From an uncultured Oscillospiraceae bacterium (GTDB lineage Bacteria > Bacillota > Clostridia > Oscillospirales > Ruminococcaceae), in the NCBI GenBank assembly GCA_910577365.1, contig CAJTMU010000024.1, forward strand, positions 1-33,244: a DNA stretch of 33,244 bases. The letters are read 5' to 3'. The translations under genes were made by a program, and so were the position numbers. The notes under the pieces are model-generated. The model did no database searches and was not told the origin of the DNA. It was given only the letters and a program-made list of their open reading frames with translations. Shown piece by piece: positions 7,055 to 15,503 of this stretch; position 1 is the stretch's first letter, and each line of letters opens with the position of its first letter.

Positions 7055-7554
7055 ATGAGGACAGCGGAAAAATAAAAACGGTCGAAACGATAGTTCCGAG
7101 TGTTCTTTCGGACACCTCGACAATGTATGATGTTATGCAAAAGACGCTTTCAATGTATTATGAGGACTATATAGACTCGATATGGGCAGCGTATGACGAG
7201 CATGCGCGCGAGTGTTACAGAGCACTTAAAGTTTCGGGGAAGAATATATTGCTTGTTTCGGTGGACTTGTGTTGCGCGGATATTGAATATATGTCCGAAG
7301 AAAATTCGATGTGGAAAGCATGCGCGTATACTGTTTTTGGCGTTAACAGTGAACAGGGTATGCGCATTCTGACGCTGGGGCTGAATAACGAGTATGACAG
7401 AATAACCGACGCATAGAGAAACTCCAGCGATTTTATAGATATCCCCGCGTTTCTCGTTTTGCGTGATGATGCGGTGATGAACGCCATTTCCGCAGATAAC
7501 TTGAAAGAATACCTTGTTACAATCGATTGGCTTGTCGATTGTATCGGGTATTAG
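7055..7554 (+). pseudogene. Decayed gene of unknown function with in-frame TAG
   Basis: From the first downstream ATG (7123) a 97-residue frame runs to TAG 7414-7416, and the same frame then stays open for another 45 codons to TAG 7552-7554, with protein-like sequence on both sides (GMRILTLGLNNEYDRI before, FIDIPAFLVLRDDAVM after). Upstream, ATG 7055 gives MRTAEK and joins the frame if one base is adjusted in the A-rich run at 7068-7074. No good ribosome binding site precedes ATG 7123. The most economical reading is one ancestral gene of about 165 codons with a frameshift and a nonsense mutation. I recognise no domain. It lies between the extended -10 promoter and the STAS gene, so it would be in the operon leader. 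Confidence 0.55.
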
Positions 7555-7593
7555 TTTATATATTTTAATTAAATTTATTTGGAGGTAAAACAT

Positions 7594-7890
7594 ATGAATA
7601 TCATTAAAAATTCGGAGGGTAAAACCCTTAACATTGCGCTGGAGGGCAGATTAGACACAACGACAGCGCCGCAGCTTGAAGCGGAGTTCAAGCAGAGCAT
7701 AGCCGACAGCACCGAACTCAACCTCGACTTCGCGAAGCTGGAGTACATATCGTCTGCGGGTCTGCGTGTGCTGCTGGCGGCGCAGAAGGTGATGAACGAG
7801 CAGGGAAAAATGGTTATCCGCAACGTAAACGATGTGATTGCCGAGGTTTTCGAGGTAACAGGCTTTTCGGTTATTCTGACTATCGAGTGA
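7594..7890 (+). CDS. STAS-domain protein (anti-sigma factor antagonist type)
   Basis: A 98-residue stand-alone STAS protein of the SpoIIAA/RsbV type. The motif YISSAGLRVLL holds the likely phosphoacceptor Ser54 (the Ser before AG), and DTTTAPQLE precedes it as in the family. Start: ATG 7594 has GGAGG at good spacing; a TTG 15 bases upstream overlaps that site and is unlikely. In the classical system an RsbW-type kinase phosphorylates this Ser and a PP2C phosphatase removes the phosphate. Both enzymes are encoded about 12 kb downstream (20961 and 19349). It is followed after 13 bases by an exporter gene, an unusual setting for STAS. Confidence 0.92.
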   Translation: MNIIKNSEGKTLNIALEGRLDTTTAPQLEAEFKQSIADSTELNLDFAKLEYISSAGLRVLLAAQKVMNEQGKMVIRNVNDVIAEVFEVTGFSVILTIE

Positions 7891-7903
7891 GGAAAAGGGA
7901 AAA

Positions 7904-8377
7904 ATGGACAAACAGCTTTTTCGCAAATCGAGTATAGAGCGCGTGTCCTCTCCCGAGCAGCTTAACGATTATATCAAAGTGTCAAATCCGGGCGTTTGGA
8001 TGATCTTGGCGGCGGTTATCGCGCTGCTTATCGGCGTATGCGTCTGGGGAATTTTCGGGCGCTTGGATACGAAAATATCAATGGCGGGTGCATGTGAAAA
8101 CGGCGTTTTCACATGCTATGTCACGGAGGAGAACGCTTCGAAAATAAGATCGGGAATGGAACTGAACGTCGGAGGAAACACGCTCACCGTAGCGCAAATT
8201 TCCGCAAAACCTATTTTCGTAAACGCGGATATGGACGAATATTTGCTGCACCTCGGAAATTTTTCCGAGGGCGAATGGCTGTATGAGGTCAAGGCAAACG
8301 TTACGCTTTCCGACGGTACATACAAGGCGGAGATCGTAACGGAAAGCGTTTCGCCAATATCGTTTATTCTGAATTGA
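7904..8377 (+). CDS. Short NHLM-type membrane fusion (HlyD-like) protein
   Basis: A 157-residue protein with one membrane segment (about 28-51; WMILAAVIALLIGVCVWGIFG) preceded by SPEQLNDYIKVSNPG, a sequence typical of the start of NHLM bacteriocin-system secretion proteins. The outer part (52-157) is a small beta-rich stretch and lacks the long coiled-coil hairpin of full-length HlyD adaptors, which are usually 250-420 residues. It has an AGGAAAAGGG ribosome binding site and lies between the STAS gene and the first NHLM ABC gene. It probably assists the two ABC exporters at the membrane. Identification rests on the N-terminus and context. Confidence 0.75.
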   Translation: MDKQLFRKSSIERVSSPEQLNDYIKVSNPGVWMILAAVIALLIGVCVWGIFGRLDTKISMAGACENGVFTCYVTEENASKIRSGMELNVGGNTLTVAQISAKPIFVNADMDEYLLHLGNFSEGEWLYEVKANVTLSDGTYKAEIVTESVSPISFILN

Positions 8378-8387
8378 GGTCGCACTG

Positions 8388-10586
8388 ATGAGTAAAAAAA
8401 CGATAAAACAGCCCATTAAAAACGGCGCGGCTTCCGGAGTACGGGTGGCAAAAGTTCCCGTAGTAATGCAGATGGAGGCTCTAGAGTGCGGCGCGGCTTC
8501 GCTCACGATGATACTTGCATATTACGGGAAGTGGATACCGCTTGAGCAGGTGCGCGCGGACTGCGGCGTATCGCGCGACGGCTCGAACGCGAAAAACGTT
8601 CTCAAGGCGGCGCGCAGCTACGGACTAACCGCAAAGGGCTACCGCTACGAGCCGGAGGATCTCAAGAAAAACGGAGCGTTCCCCTGCATTATCCATTGGA
8701 ATTTCAACCATTTCTTGGTGCTGGACGGTTTCAAGGGCAATAAGGCGTATCTCAACGATCCCGCAAAGGGCAGCTATTCCGTGTCTATGGAAACGTTCGA
8801 TAATTCGTTCACGGGCATTTGCCTGATGTTCGAGCCGTCGGAGAATTTTGAACCGGGCGGCAAGCCGAAAAGCGTTGTTTCGTTCGCGAAAAAGCGCTTA
8901 AAGGGGGCGGGTGCGGCGATCACGTTCGTAATTCTGACTACCTTGATCTCGTCGCTTATCGGTATAATATATCCTGCATTTTCAAGAATTTTTCTGGACA
9001 GACTGCTGACGGGCGCAAACCCCGAATGGTTCATGCCCTTTATTTTTGCGTTCGCGGGAATGGGCGCTGTGCAGCTTATCGTCGAGTGGATACAAACGGT
9101 GTATTCGCTGAAAATAAACGGAAAATTGTCCGTAGTCGGCAGCACGGAATATATGTGGAAGGTCCTGCGTATGCCGATGGAATTTTTCTCGCAGAGAATG
9201 GCGGGCGATATTCAGCAGCGGCAAAGCATGAACGCATCCGTCGCGCAGTCGCTGGTGCAGACGTTTGCGCCTCTCGCGTTGAATACCGCCATGATGTTCT
9301 TTTACCTCATTGTAATGATACGTTACAGTCTGCCGCTGACGCTTGTCGGACTGGGTTCTATCGTGATAAATATCGCCGTTTCGAGGATAATTTCCAAGAA
9401 GCGAATTAACATCACGCGCGTGCAGATGCGCGATTCGGGAAAGCTCGCGGGCGCTACCGTCGCGGGAATAGAGATGATAGAAACGATCAAGGCAAGCGGC
9501 GCGGAGAACGGCTTTTTCGAGAAATGGGCGGGCTATCAGGCGAGCGTGAACACGCAGCAGGTGCGGTTTGAGAAGCTCAATCAGTACCTCGGAATGATCC
9601 CCGCGTTCGTATCTTCGCTGGCGAACACCGCCGTGCTTATATTAGGTGTTTATTTCACCATAAACGGGGAGTTCACGGCGGGCATGATCATGGCGTTTCA
9701 GGGCTTTTTAGGCTCGTTCACTGCGCCCGCGCAGACGCTTATTTCCGCGGGGCAAGCGTTGCAGGAAATGCGCACGCAAATGGAGCGCGTCGAGGATGTT
9801 ATGGAATATCCTACCGACGTGAATTACGATAACGACCAGGTTTCCGAGGACGCTGAGTACGATAAATTATCGGGAAACGTGGAGCTGAAAAACATCACCT
9901 TCGGTTATTCGCGCCTTGCCGAGCCGCTTATCCGCGACTTTAATTTAACGCTGAAAACGGGCAGCAGAGTGGCGTTTGTCGGCACCTCGGGCTGTGGAAA
10001 ATCCACACTTTCAAAGCTGATCTCAGGCTTGTACAAGCCGTGGAGCGGCGATATTTTGTTTGACGGAAAACCGATAACAGACATTGACAGAAGTGTTTTC
10101 ACAGGCTCTCTTGCAGTTGTTGATCAGGATATAATTTTGTTTGAGGACACTATCGCGAACAATATTAAAATGTGGGATAATTCGATTGAGGATTTTGAGA
10201 TGATAATGGCGGCGCGCGACGCGCAATTGCATGAGGATATTATGCGGCGCGAGGGCGGCTATAATTATAGGCTGACCGAGGGCGGCAAGGATTTCTCGGG
10301 CGGTCAGCGGCAGCGTATGGAAATAGCGCGCGTTCTCGCACAAGACCCTACGATAATCATTCTCGATGAGGCGACCTCCGCGCTTGACGCGAAAGCGGAA
10401 TACGAGGTCGTGAAGTCGATAAAGGATCGCGGGATAACCTGCATTGTCGTGGCGCATAGGTTGTCCACCATTCGCGACTGCGACGAGATAATCGTGCTTG
10501 ACAACGGCGTTGTGGTGGAGCGCGGAACTCATGAGGAATTATATGCGAAAAACGGAGTTTACACGCAGCTTGTTACTAATGAATAA
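8388..10586 (+). CDS. NHLM peptidase/ABC exporter (C39 peptidase, TMD, ATPase)
   Basis: A 732-residue exporter that should cut the precursor leader after Gly-Gly and pump out the mature peptide. The N-terminal C39 peptidase has Gln28, catalytic Cys34 in ALECGAASL, His108 in NHFLVLDGF and Asp124 in LNDPAKG. Six membrane spans follow (about 165-450), then the ATPase: Walker A GTSGCGKST, signature FSGGQRQRMEIAR, Walker B IIILDEATSALD, H-loop AHRLST. Size and order match the NHLM peptidase/permease/ATPase family. Its substrates are very probably the Gly-Gly precursors at 13041 and 13693. The second ABC gene follows after 20 bases. Confidence 0.95.
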   Translation: MSKKTIKQPIKNGAASGVRVAKVPVVMQMEALECGAASLTMILAYYGKWIPLEQVRADCGVSRDGSNAKNVLKAARSYGLTAKGYRYEPEDLKKNGAFPCIIHWNFNHFLVLDGFKGNKAYLNDPAKGSYSVSMETFDNSFTGICLMFEPSENFEPGGKPKSVVSFAKKRLKGAGAAITFVILTTLISSLIGIIYPAFSRIFLDRLLTGANPEWFMPFIFAFAGMGAVQLIVEWIQTVYSLKINGKLSVVGSTEYMWKVLRMPMEFFSQRMAGDIQQRQSMNASVAQSLVQTFAPLALNTAMMFFYLIVMIRYSLPLTLVGLGSIVINIAVSRIISKKRINITRVQMRDSGKLAGATVAGIEMIETIKASGAENGFFEKWAGYQASVNTQQVRFEKLNQYLGMIPAFVSSLANTAVLILGVYFTINGEFTAGMIMAFQGFLGSFTAPAQTLISAGQALQEMRTQMERVEDVMEYPTDVNYDNDQVSEDAEYDKLSGNVELKNITFGYSRLAEPLIRDFNLTLKTGSRVAFVGTSGCGKSTLSKLISGLYKPWSGDILFDGKPITDIDRSVFTGSLAVVDQDIILFEDTIANNIKMWDNSIEDFEMIMAARDAQLHEDIMRREGGYNYRLTEGGKDFSGGQRQRMEIARVLAQDPTIIILDEATSALDAKAEYEVVKSIKDRGITCIVVAHRLSTIRDCDEIIVLDNGVVVERGTHEELYAKNGVYTQLVTNE

Positions 10587-10606
10587 AGGGGGCGCGAGAA
10601 CTAAAA

Positions 10607-12808
10607 ATGGGTTGGTTTGACGAACAGATAAAACAGCGTAAGCAGAACGACAACGATGGTTTCGCGGACTCCTTTGTGAATATTGCGGGGGCGGTCATGG
10701 GAAGCCGCGTTTCTGCCGCGCTGAACGATGAGCGCCTGTTGGTAAAAAACTCATTCGACGAGATACTGAAATTTTATCACGTGAAAACGCGTGAAATTCC
10801 CGACAGCATTAAAGACCGCAACGAGCGGCTTGAATTTTTGCTCCGTCCGCACGGGATAATGCGCCGCACGGTGACGCTCTCGAAAGGCTGGTATAAGGAC
10901 GCAATCGGCGCTATGCTCGGCGTTCGCAGGGCTGACGGAGCCGTTGTCGCGCTGATTCCGAAGGGGATTTCGGGCTACTCGTTCACCGACGAAAAAACGG
11001 GAAAGCGCGTAAAAATTAACTGCAAAAACGAGGGGTTTTTCGAGGAGGAGGCTATTGCATTTTACAAGCCGCTGCCGCAGAAAAGGCTTGGTATTCACGA
11101 TTTGATAAGGTTCATTCTCGGAACGCTCTCCCGTGCGGATTTCGTACTGATAGGAGCTTCAACGCTCGCTATAACGCTTATCGGAATGATCTCTCCAAAA
11201 TTAAATAATCTGCTTTTTTCGACCGTTATCGAAAGCGGGAGCTATCAGCTGCTGTTCGCGATAACCGTGTTTATGATCTGCGTGATGGTGAGCAATTTGC
11301 TGATAAACGGCGTGAAATCGCTGATTATGGCGCGGATTAACACGAAAATGAACATCTCGGTCCAGGCGGCGACGATGTCTCGTGTGATGTCTCTCCCCGC
11401 CAAATTTTTCAAGAATTACGGCTCGGGGGAATTGTCCGCGAGGGCGCAGTACATCAACTCGCTATGCAATATGCTGGTGTCGACGATTTTATCAACGGGA
11501 CTTACCTCGATTTTTTCACTTGCTTACATATCGCAGATTTTTGTTTACGCTCCCGCGCTGGTCGTACCGTCGCTTATTATCACGTTTGCGACGGTGGCGT
11601 TCTCGGTGATATCGGCGTTCGCGCAGATGAGGATCAGCAAAAAAAGTATGGAAATTTCCTCAAAGGAAAGCGGAATGTCCTATGCGCTGATTTCGGGCGT
11701 GCAGAAGATAAAGCTCTCAGGCGCGGAAAAAAGGGCGTTCGCGAGATGGGGAAATCTCTTCGCGGAGGGTGCGCGGCTCAGCTACGATCCGCCGATGTTC
11801 ATTAAAATAAACGCGGTAATTTCAAGCGCCATTTCGCTTGTTGGAACGCTTGTTATGTATTATTTCGCGGTGTCGTCGGGAGTGTCTGTCGCGGACTACT
11901 ATGCGTTCAACACGGCTTACGGAATGGTCTCGGGAGCGTTTATGTCGCTGGCGGGGATAGCGCTCACAATAGCGCAGATAAAGCCGATCATGGATATGGT
12001 GAAGCCGATCTTACAGGCGGTTCCCGAAATTTCCGAGGGGAAACAGGTGATAACGCGGCTTTTGGGCGGAATTGAGCTGAACAACGTTTCCTTCCGCTAT
12101 AACGAGAATATGCCGCTTGTGGTGGACGATATGTCGCTGAAGATACGCCCCGGGCAATACGTCGCGATAGTCGGTGCAACGGGCTGTGGGAAGTCGACGC
12201 TTATGCGGCTTATGCTCGGCTTTGAAACGCCGCAGAAGGGTGCGGTCTACTTCGACGGCAAGGATATTTCCAGCGTCGATTTGAAATCGCTTCGGCGAAA
12301 TATAGGTGTTGTTATGCAGAACGGCAAGTTGTTTTCGGGGGATATTTTCTCGAATATCACGATATCCGCGCCGTGGCTCACTATGGACGAGGCTTGGAAC
12401 GCTGCCGAGCTGTCGGGTATCGCCGAGGATATACGCCGTATGCCGATGGGAATGCACACGATAATTTCCGAGGGGTCGGGCGGCGTTTCGGGAGGGCAGC
12501 GGCAGCGGCTGATGATCGCCCGCGCGATAGCTCCCAAGCCGAAAATTCTGATGTTCGACGAGGCGACCTCCGCGCTCGACAATCTTACGCAAAAAACCGT
12601 TTCGGAATCGCTGGACAGACTGAAATGCACACGTATTGTTATAGCACACAGGCTATCGACTATCAAACAATGTGACAGGATTATCGTTCTTGACAAAGGA
12701 AAGATTATCGAGGACGGGACCTATAACGAGCTTATTCAGAACGGCGGATTTTTCGCGGAGTTGGTCGCAAGACAAAGGCTTGATAATACGGTGAAACCAG
12801 GAGCGTGA
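10607..12808 (+). CDS. NHLM second ABC exporter (TMD-ATPase, no peptidase)
   Basis: A 733-residue half-transporter of the second NHLM type, which regularly accompanies the peptidase-bearing one. The first 160 residues form the family's own N-terminal domain with no C39 motifs (no catalytic Cys/His pair), then six membrane spans (about 180-460) and an ATPase with Walker A GATGCGKST, signature VSGGQRQRLMIAR and Walker B ILMFDEATSALD. It probably forms a heterodimer with the upstream exporter. GGGGG precedes the ATG. An 86-base gap to the small peptide gene follows, in which I see no good terminator. Confidence 0.93.
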   Translation: MGWFDEQIKQRKQNDNDGFADSFVNIAGAVMGSRVSAALNDERLLVKNSFDEILKFYHVKTREIPDSIKDRNERLEFLLRPHGIMRRTVTLSKGWYKDAIGAMLGVRRADGAVVALIPKGISGYSFTDEKTGKRVKINCKNEGFFEEEAIAFYKPLPQKRLGIHDLIRFILGTLSRADFVLIGASTLAITLIGMISPKLNNLLFSTVIESGSYQLLFAITVFMICVMVSNLLINGVKSLIMARINTKMNISVQAATMSRVMSLPAKFFKNYGSGELSARAQYINSLCNMLVSTILSTGLTSIFSLAYISQIFVYAPALVVPSLIITFATVAFSVISAFAQMRISKKSMEISSKESGMSYALISGVQKIKLSGAEKRAFARWGNLFAEGARLSYDPPMFIKINAVISSAISLVGTLVMYYFAVSSGVSVADYYAFNTAYGMVSGAFMSLAGIALTIAQIKPIMDMVKPILQAVPEISEGKQVITRLLGGIELNNVSFRYNENMPLVVDDMSLKIRPGQYVAIVGATGCGKSTLMRLMLGFETPQKGAVYFDGKDISSVDLKSLRRNIGVVMQNGKLFSGDIFSNITISAPWLTMDEAWNAAELSGIAEDIRRMPMGMHTIISEGSGGVSGGQRQRLMIARAIAPKPKILMFDEATSALDNLTQKTVSESLDRLKCTRIVIAHRLSTIKQCDRIIVLDKGKIIEDGTYNELIQNGGFFAELVARQRLDNTVKPGA

Positions 12809-12894
12809 AAAATTTTTTGAAATTTATTAGCCCTTTTCGGTTTTTGTTGGAATAAATGAAAGCCAAAAACAACAAAATTCCGGAGGAAAATGTT

Positions 12895-13044
12895 ATGAAA
12901 AATTTTAATGAAGAGTTTCACATGAACAACGAAATGTTTGGTGAGAAACCAAACGGTGTGAACGGCTGCGCAGGTATATCCTATAAAAAGTCTTGTGGCT
13001 TTGCAACAACGAAAAAAACAAGGTATAGGAGGTATTTATCATGA
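12895..13044 (+). CDS. Small peptide gene, possible extra RiPP precursor
   Basis: A 49-residue frame starting at ATG 12895 with a strong CCGGAGG site. An earlier ATG at 12856 has no good site. The product begins MKNFNEEFHMNNEMFGEKP and ends in a basic tail (KKTRYRRYLS), with two Cys (GCAG and SCGF). The stop TGA overlaps the ATG of the next precursor (ATGA at 13041-13044), implying coupled translation. No Gly-Gly leader site is visible, so it could be a leaderless peptide, a worn-out precursor copy or a leader ORF that controls the next gene. Function unknown. Confidence 0.45.
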   Translation: MKNFNEEFHMNNEMFGEKPNGVNGCAGISYKKSCGFATTKKTRYRRYLS

Positions 13045-13442
13045 ACAATGAATTGATTGAGAAAGCAAATCAGGCAAAATCAGCGGAAGAGCTGTTAGCA
13101 ATCGCCAAGGAAAACGGTATTGAAGCGACAGAAGAAGAGGTAAAACAATATTTTGCGCAGCTGCACCCTGCCACAGGAGAACTGTCCGACAACGAACTGG
13201 ACAATGTCTCGGGCGGCGGATGTCATAAGGGCGATGGAAGATTGGTGGTAACGACAGGTCACAGCTGCGGAAATTGGGCGTGCAAATACTGTGGGCAAAA
13301 GGTTGACCCAAGTTCTCATCGGTGTTCAAAACATGCGTATGAATTTATGCACCTTCAAGCTCCCGGGATATGCAATAACTGTAATTACATGAGCTATGAA
13401 AAAGGATTATGGCTATGCAATCATCCTGCAAACAAAAAATAA
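13041..13442 (+). CDS. RiPP precursor with Nif11/NHLP-like leader and Cys-rich core
   Basis: A 133-residue precursor. The leader (1-59) has the Nif11/NHLP look: LIEKANQAKSAEELLAIAKE, then YFAQL, then ELSDNELDNVSGG, with the cleavage site after Gly58-Gly59. The predicted core of about 74 residues carries eight Cys (61, 76, 81, 84, 95, 111, 114, 126) and six His, including two CxxC pairs (CKYC and CNNC), so it resembles a double zinc-ribbon as much as a classical bacteriocin. Its neighbours are the C39 exporter before and a radical SAM/SPASM enzyme after, pointing to thioether or other Cys-linked modification. GGAGG lies seven to ten bases before ATG. The family is clear for the leader; the core is unlike any I know. 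Confidence 0.85.
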   Translation: MNNELIEKANQAKSAEELLAIAKENGIEATEEEVKQYFAQLHPATGELSDNELDNVSGGGCHKGDGRLVVTTGHSCGNWACKYCGQKVDPSSHRCSKHAYEFMHLQAPGICNNCNYMSYEKGLWLCNHPANKK

Positions 13443-13444
13443 AT

Positions 13445-13624
13445 ATGCCGTTCGATCTCAATAAAACATATAAGGCCGCGTCGTGCAACTACCTTATTCA
13501 AAGAAGGCGGCGACGGATTGAATGTGTTGCGGATAATGATCTTGTTATTGACGAGGTAACGATCAATAATCAGGTGCTTAATACATTTATCAACGAGTAT
13601 TTGTCCGGAGTTATTCCGGCATAA
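13445..13624 (+). pseudogene. 5'-nucleotidase C-terminal fragment inside the RiPP operon
   Basis: The frame reads MPFDLNKTYKAASCNYLIQ and later NDLVIDEVTINNQVL and EYLSGVIPA, which follows the C-terminal domain of 5'-nucleotidase/UshA-type enzymes (DPNKTYxVATNDYL..GGDGY, then D..ALxxYI, GGVIP). Where GGDG should stand, the sequence gives RRRRRIEC. Shifting the frame by one base from 13503 restores GGDGLNV, and a missing base about 30 bases later brings the frame back. Two compensating indels in a fragment of about 60 codons indicate a decayed piece, although it is still open. It has no ribosome binding site of note. Confidence 0.65.
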
Positions 13625-13692
13625 TACGGAAACCCGCAGGGGCGGATTACAGTAGTTTAAAAGGAAAAATGAATTTCATTAGGAGGTAAATT

Positions 13693-14004
13693 ATGAAAAA
13701 CAATAAGAAAAATGAACTGCAGTTAAACGGTTTGAAAAAAGCGCTGAGCAATCCCATGGAGGGAAAGGCACTTAGCGGCGCGCTGCCTGATGACGCGCTC
13801 GACGGAGTAGCGGGCGGCGCGGTTCTTGATTCCTCGTTTTATATCGCAAGGTGCAATAGATGCGGTTGGCAGTCATGTCCCTTTGACAATCGCGGAAAGA
13901 ACGATCTCGCGGTGATTGTGATGGATCACTGCACCGCTCATCCCGACTGCGAGGGCGATTTCGACGTGTTCAATCTTGACAGCAGAAGTGTAAGGTTAGG
14001 ATAA
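13693..14004 (+). CDS. Second RiPP precursor with Gly-Gly leader and Cys-rich core
   Basis: A 103-residue precursor preceded by TTAGGAGGT. The leader (1-42) ends in ALPDDALDGVAGG, a typical double-Gly processing site, but lacks the longer Nif11-like helix of the first precursor. The core (43-103) has five Cys (54, 57, 62, 80, 86) arranged as C-x2-C-x4-C...H-C-x2-H-x2-C, again zinc-ribbon-like, and an acidic end. It lies 23 bases before the radical SAM gene, which makes it the most likely direct substrate. The two precursors share the leader-end pattern but not core sequence, so one exporter may handle two products. Confidence 0.8.
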   Translation: MKNNKKNELQLNGLKKALSNPMEGKALSGALPDDALDGVAGGAVLDSSFYIARCNRCGWQSCPFDNRGKNDLAVIVMDHCTAHPDCEGDFDVFNLDSRSVRLG

Positions 14005-14027
14005 CTTTTTTAAGGAGCAAAGCTGTT

Positions 14028-15470
14028 ATGAGCTGTTACATGTTAAATTCGGATATCGCGCTGCGCTCGTGGCGGCTGGTTCCTTATGCGTACTACATAA
14101 AAGGCGTCCGCGACGCGAAAGGTCTTAAAAAGGACGAGTTTGAATTCCTTTTGAAGTGCAACGGAAAAACGGAGATCACGGAAAATTCTCCGCTTGCGGA
14201 AAAATTTTTAAATATGGGCTTTATCGTTCCCGCAAAGGACGGTGAAACGCTATCCGAATGGCAAAAGCACCTTAACTGCGATAACCGTTACTTCCCCGCC
14301 ATGGAATACGCGATTACGGGAAAATGCAACTATAATTGTCTTCATTGCTTTAACGCTGCCGACAATGCGCCGCTTATGAGTGAATGGACGCTCGATGAGG
14401 CGAAAACAATGCTGAAACAGGCGCAAAAATGCGGCTTGAACGCAATTACCCTTACGGGCGGAGAGCCTATGCTTCATAAAAATTTCTTTGAGATAATTCA
14501 AGAAATTTACAAGCGCGGAATGTATGTTGCGGAGATAAACACAAACGGGCATTTTATCAACCAAGCGGCGCTCGACAGAATGAAGGCTTTCGGCTGCACT
14601 CCCATTATTAAGATATCCTTTGACGGGATCGGACATCACGATTGGCTTCGGAATCAAGAGGGCGCGGAGGAAAGAGCACTCGCGGCACTTCGGCTGTGCA
14701 AAGAAAGCGGCTTTGAGGTTTGGGCGCAGACCAATGTTCACTGTCTTAATATCAAGACAATTCTTCCGACGGCAGAGATGCTCGATGAAATGAGCGTTGA
14801 CGAAATGCGGATAATCCGCACCTCAGAATCTCCACGTTGGAAAGAGAACGCCGGCGATGCCCAGAGCTATGGTGGTGCCTGTCTTAATGTTGACGAATAC
14901 TACGATGAGATGTTCAGATTCGCAGCCGAATATATCAAAAAGCCTCACAAAATGGATATTGATATATGGCAGTTTCTGACGATATTTCCCGTTAGAAAAG
15001 CGTTTCGCGTTCGTCCCGTGGAGTGTGCCGAGGGCGAATACCGCGACAGTCTGCCCGTGTGCCGCGGAAACCGAGGAAAGATCGCTGTTGCGGCGAACGG
15101 AAATGTGTACCCATGCTTGCAGCTCTCGGGAACATACGACGCACGCGGAGAGCTTCTCGGCAATATAAAGACAGATGACCGCAACCTTGGCTCGGGGTTG
15201 CAAATGTTGCTGCAAGGCGGAAAATATCTGGACGAGGTATGCACCACTGTCAAGACCCTCGCCGATAACAACCCCAAATGCGGGGCCTGCGAGTACTTCA
15301 AATACTGCGTTGGAGGCTGCCGCGCTCTTGCTATGGCATTTACAGGCGAGAAGCTGGGCAGCGATATTGCAAAGTGCGTGTTCTTCAAAAGGCACTGGTA
15401 CGAGCAAATTACAGAGTTGTTTGACGGCTGGAAAAACCTTGCGCCTATCGGGGCTATTGGGAGAGAATGA
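14028..15470 (+). CDS. Radical SAM/SPASM peptide maturase
   Basis: A 480-residue enzyme that should modify the precursor core by radical chemistry. The N-terminal 85 residues look like a PqqD-type leader-recognition domain. The radical SAM cluster motif CNYNCLHC gives Cys100, Cys104 and Cys107, followed by LTGGEPMLH. The C-terminal SPASM region is Cys-rich: NVYPCLQLSG, then CGACEYFKYCVGGCRA and a last Cys in IAKCVFF, enough ligands for auxiliary iron-sulfur clusters. AAGGAG precedes the ATG. By context it acts on the precursors at 13041 and 13693, making sactipeptide- or ranthipeptide-type thioethers or a related bond; the exact product cannot be read from sequence. Confidence 0.92.
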   Translation: MSCYMLNSDIALRSWRLVPYAYYIKGVRDAKGLKKDEFEFLLKCNGKTEITENSPLAEKFLNMGFIVPAKDGETLSEWQKHLNCDNRYFPAMEYAITGKCNYNCLHCFNAADNAPLMSEWTLDEAKTMLKQAQKCGLNAITLTGGEPMLHKNFFEIIQEIYKRGMYVAEINTNGHFINQAALDRMKAFGCTPIIKISFDGIGHHDWLRNQEGAEERALAALRLCKESGFEVWAQTNVHCLNIKTILPTAEMLDEMSVDEMRIIRTSESPRWKENAGDAQSYGGACLNVDEYYDEMFRFAAEYIKKPHKMDIDIWQFLTIFPVRKAFRVRPVECAEGEYRDSLPVCRGNRGKIAVAANGNVYPCLQLSGTYDARGELLGNIKTDDRNLGSGLQMLLQGGKYLDEVCTTVKTLADNNPKCGACEYFKYCVGGCRALAMAFTGEKLGSDIAKCVFFKRHWYEQITELFDGWKNLAPIGAIGRE

Positions 15471-15503
15471 TGGAAAAAACATAGAAACATCTGTTTGATT
15501 TTC

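Noticed and set aside
6850..7140. 97-codon N-terminal extension of the Agr-like response regulator
   Set aside because: The frame is open but the residues do not resemble a receiver, the stretch contains the promoter and repeats, and GTG 6849 has an ideal AGGAGG site.
7510..7590. Second promoter directly before the STAS gene
   Set aside because: The region is AT-rich, but I found only a poor TTGTCG-17-TTTATA pair, not enough to annotate.
12373..12675. Plus-strand Arg/Asp-rich frame in the second NHLM ABC gene
   Set aside because: Alternative frame of the ATPase domain whose motifs are all in the annotated frame.
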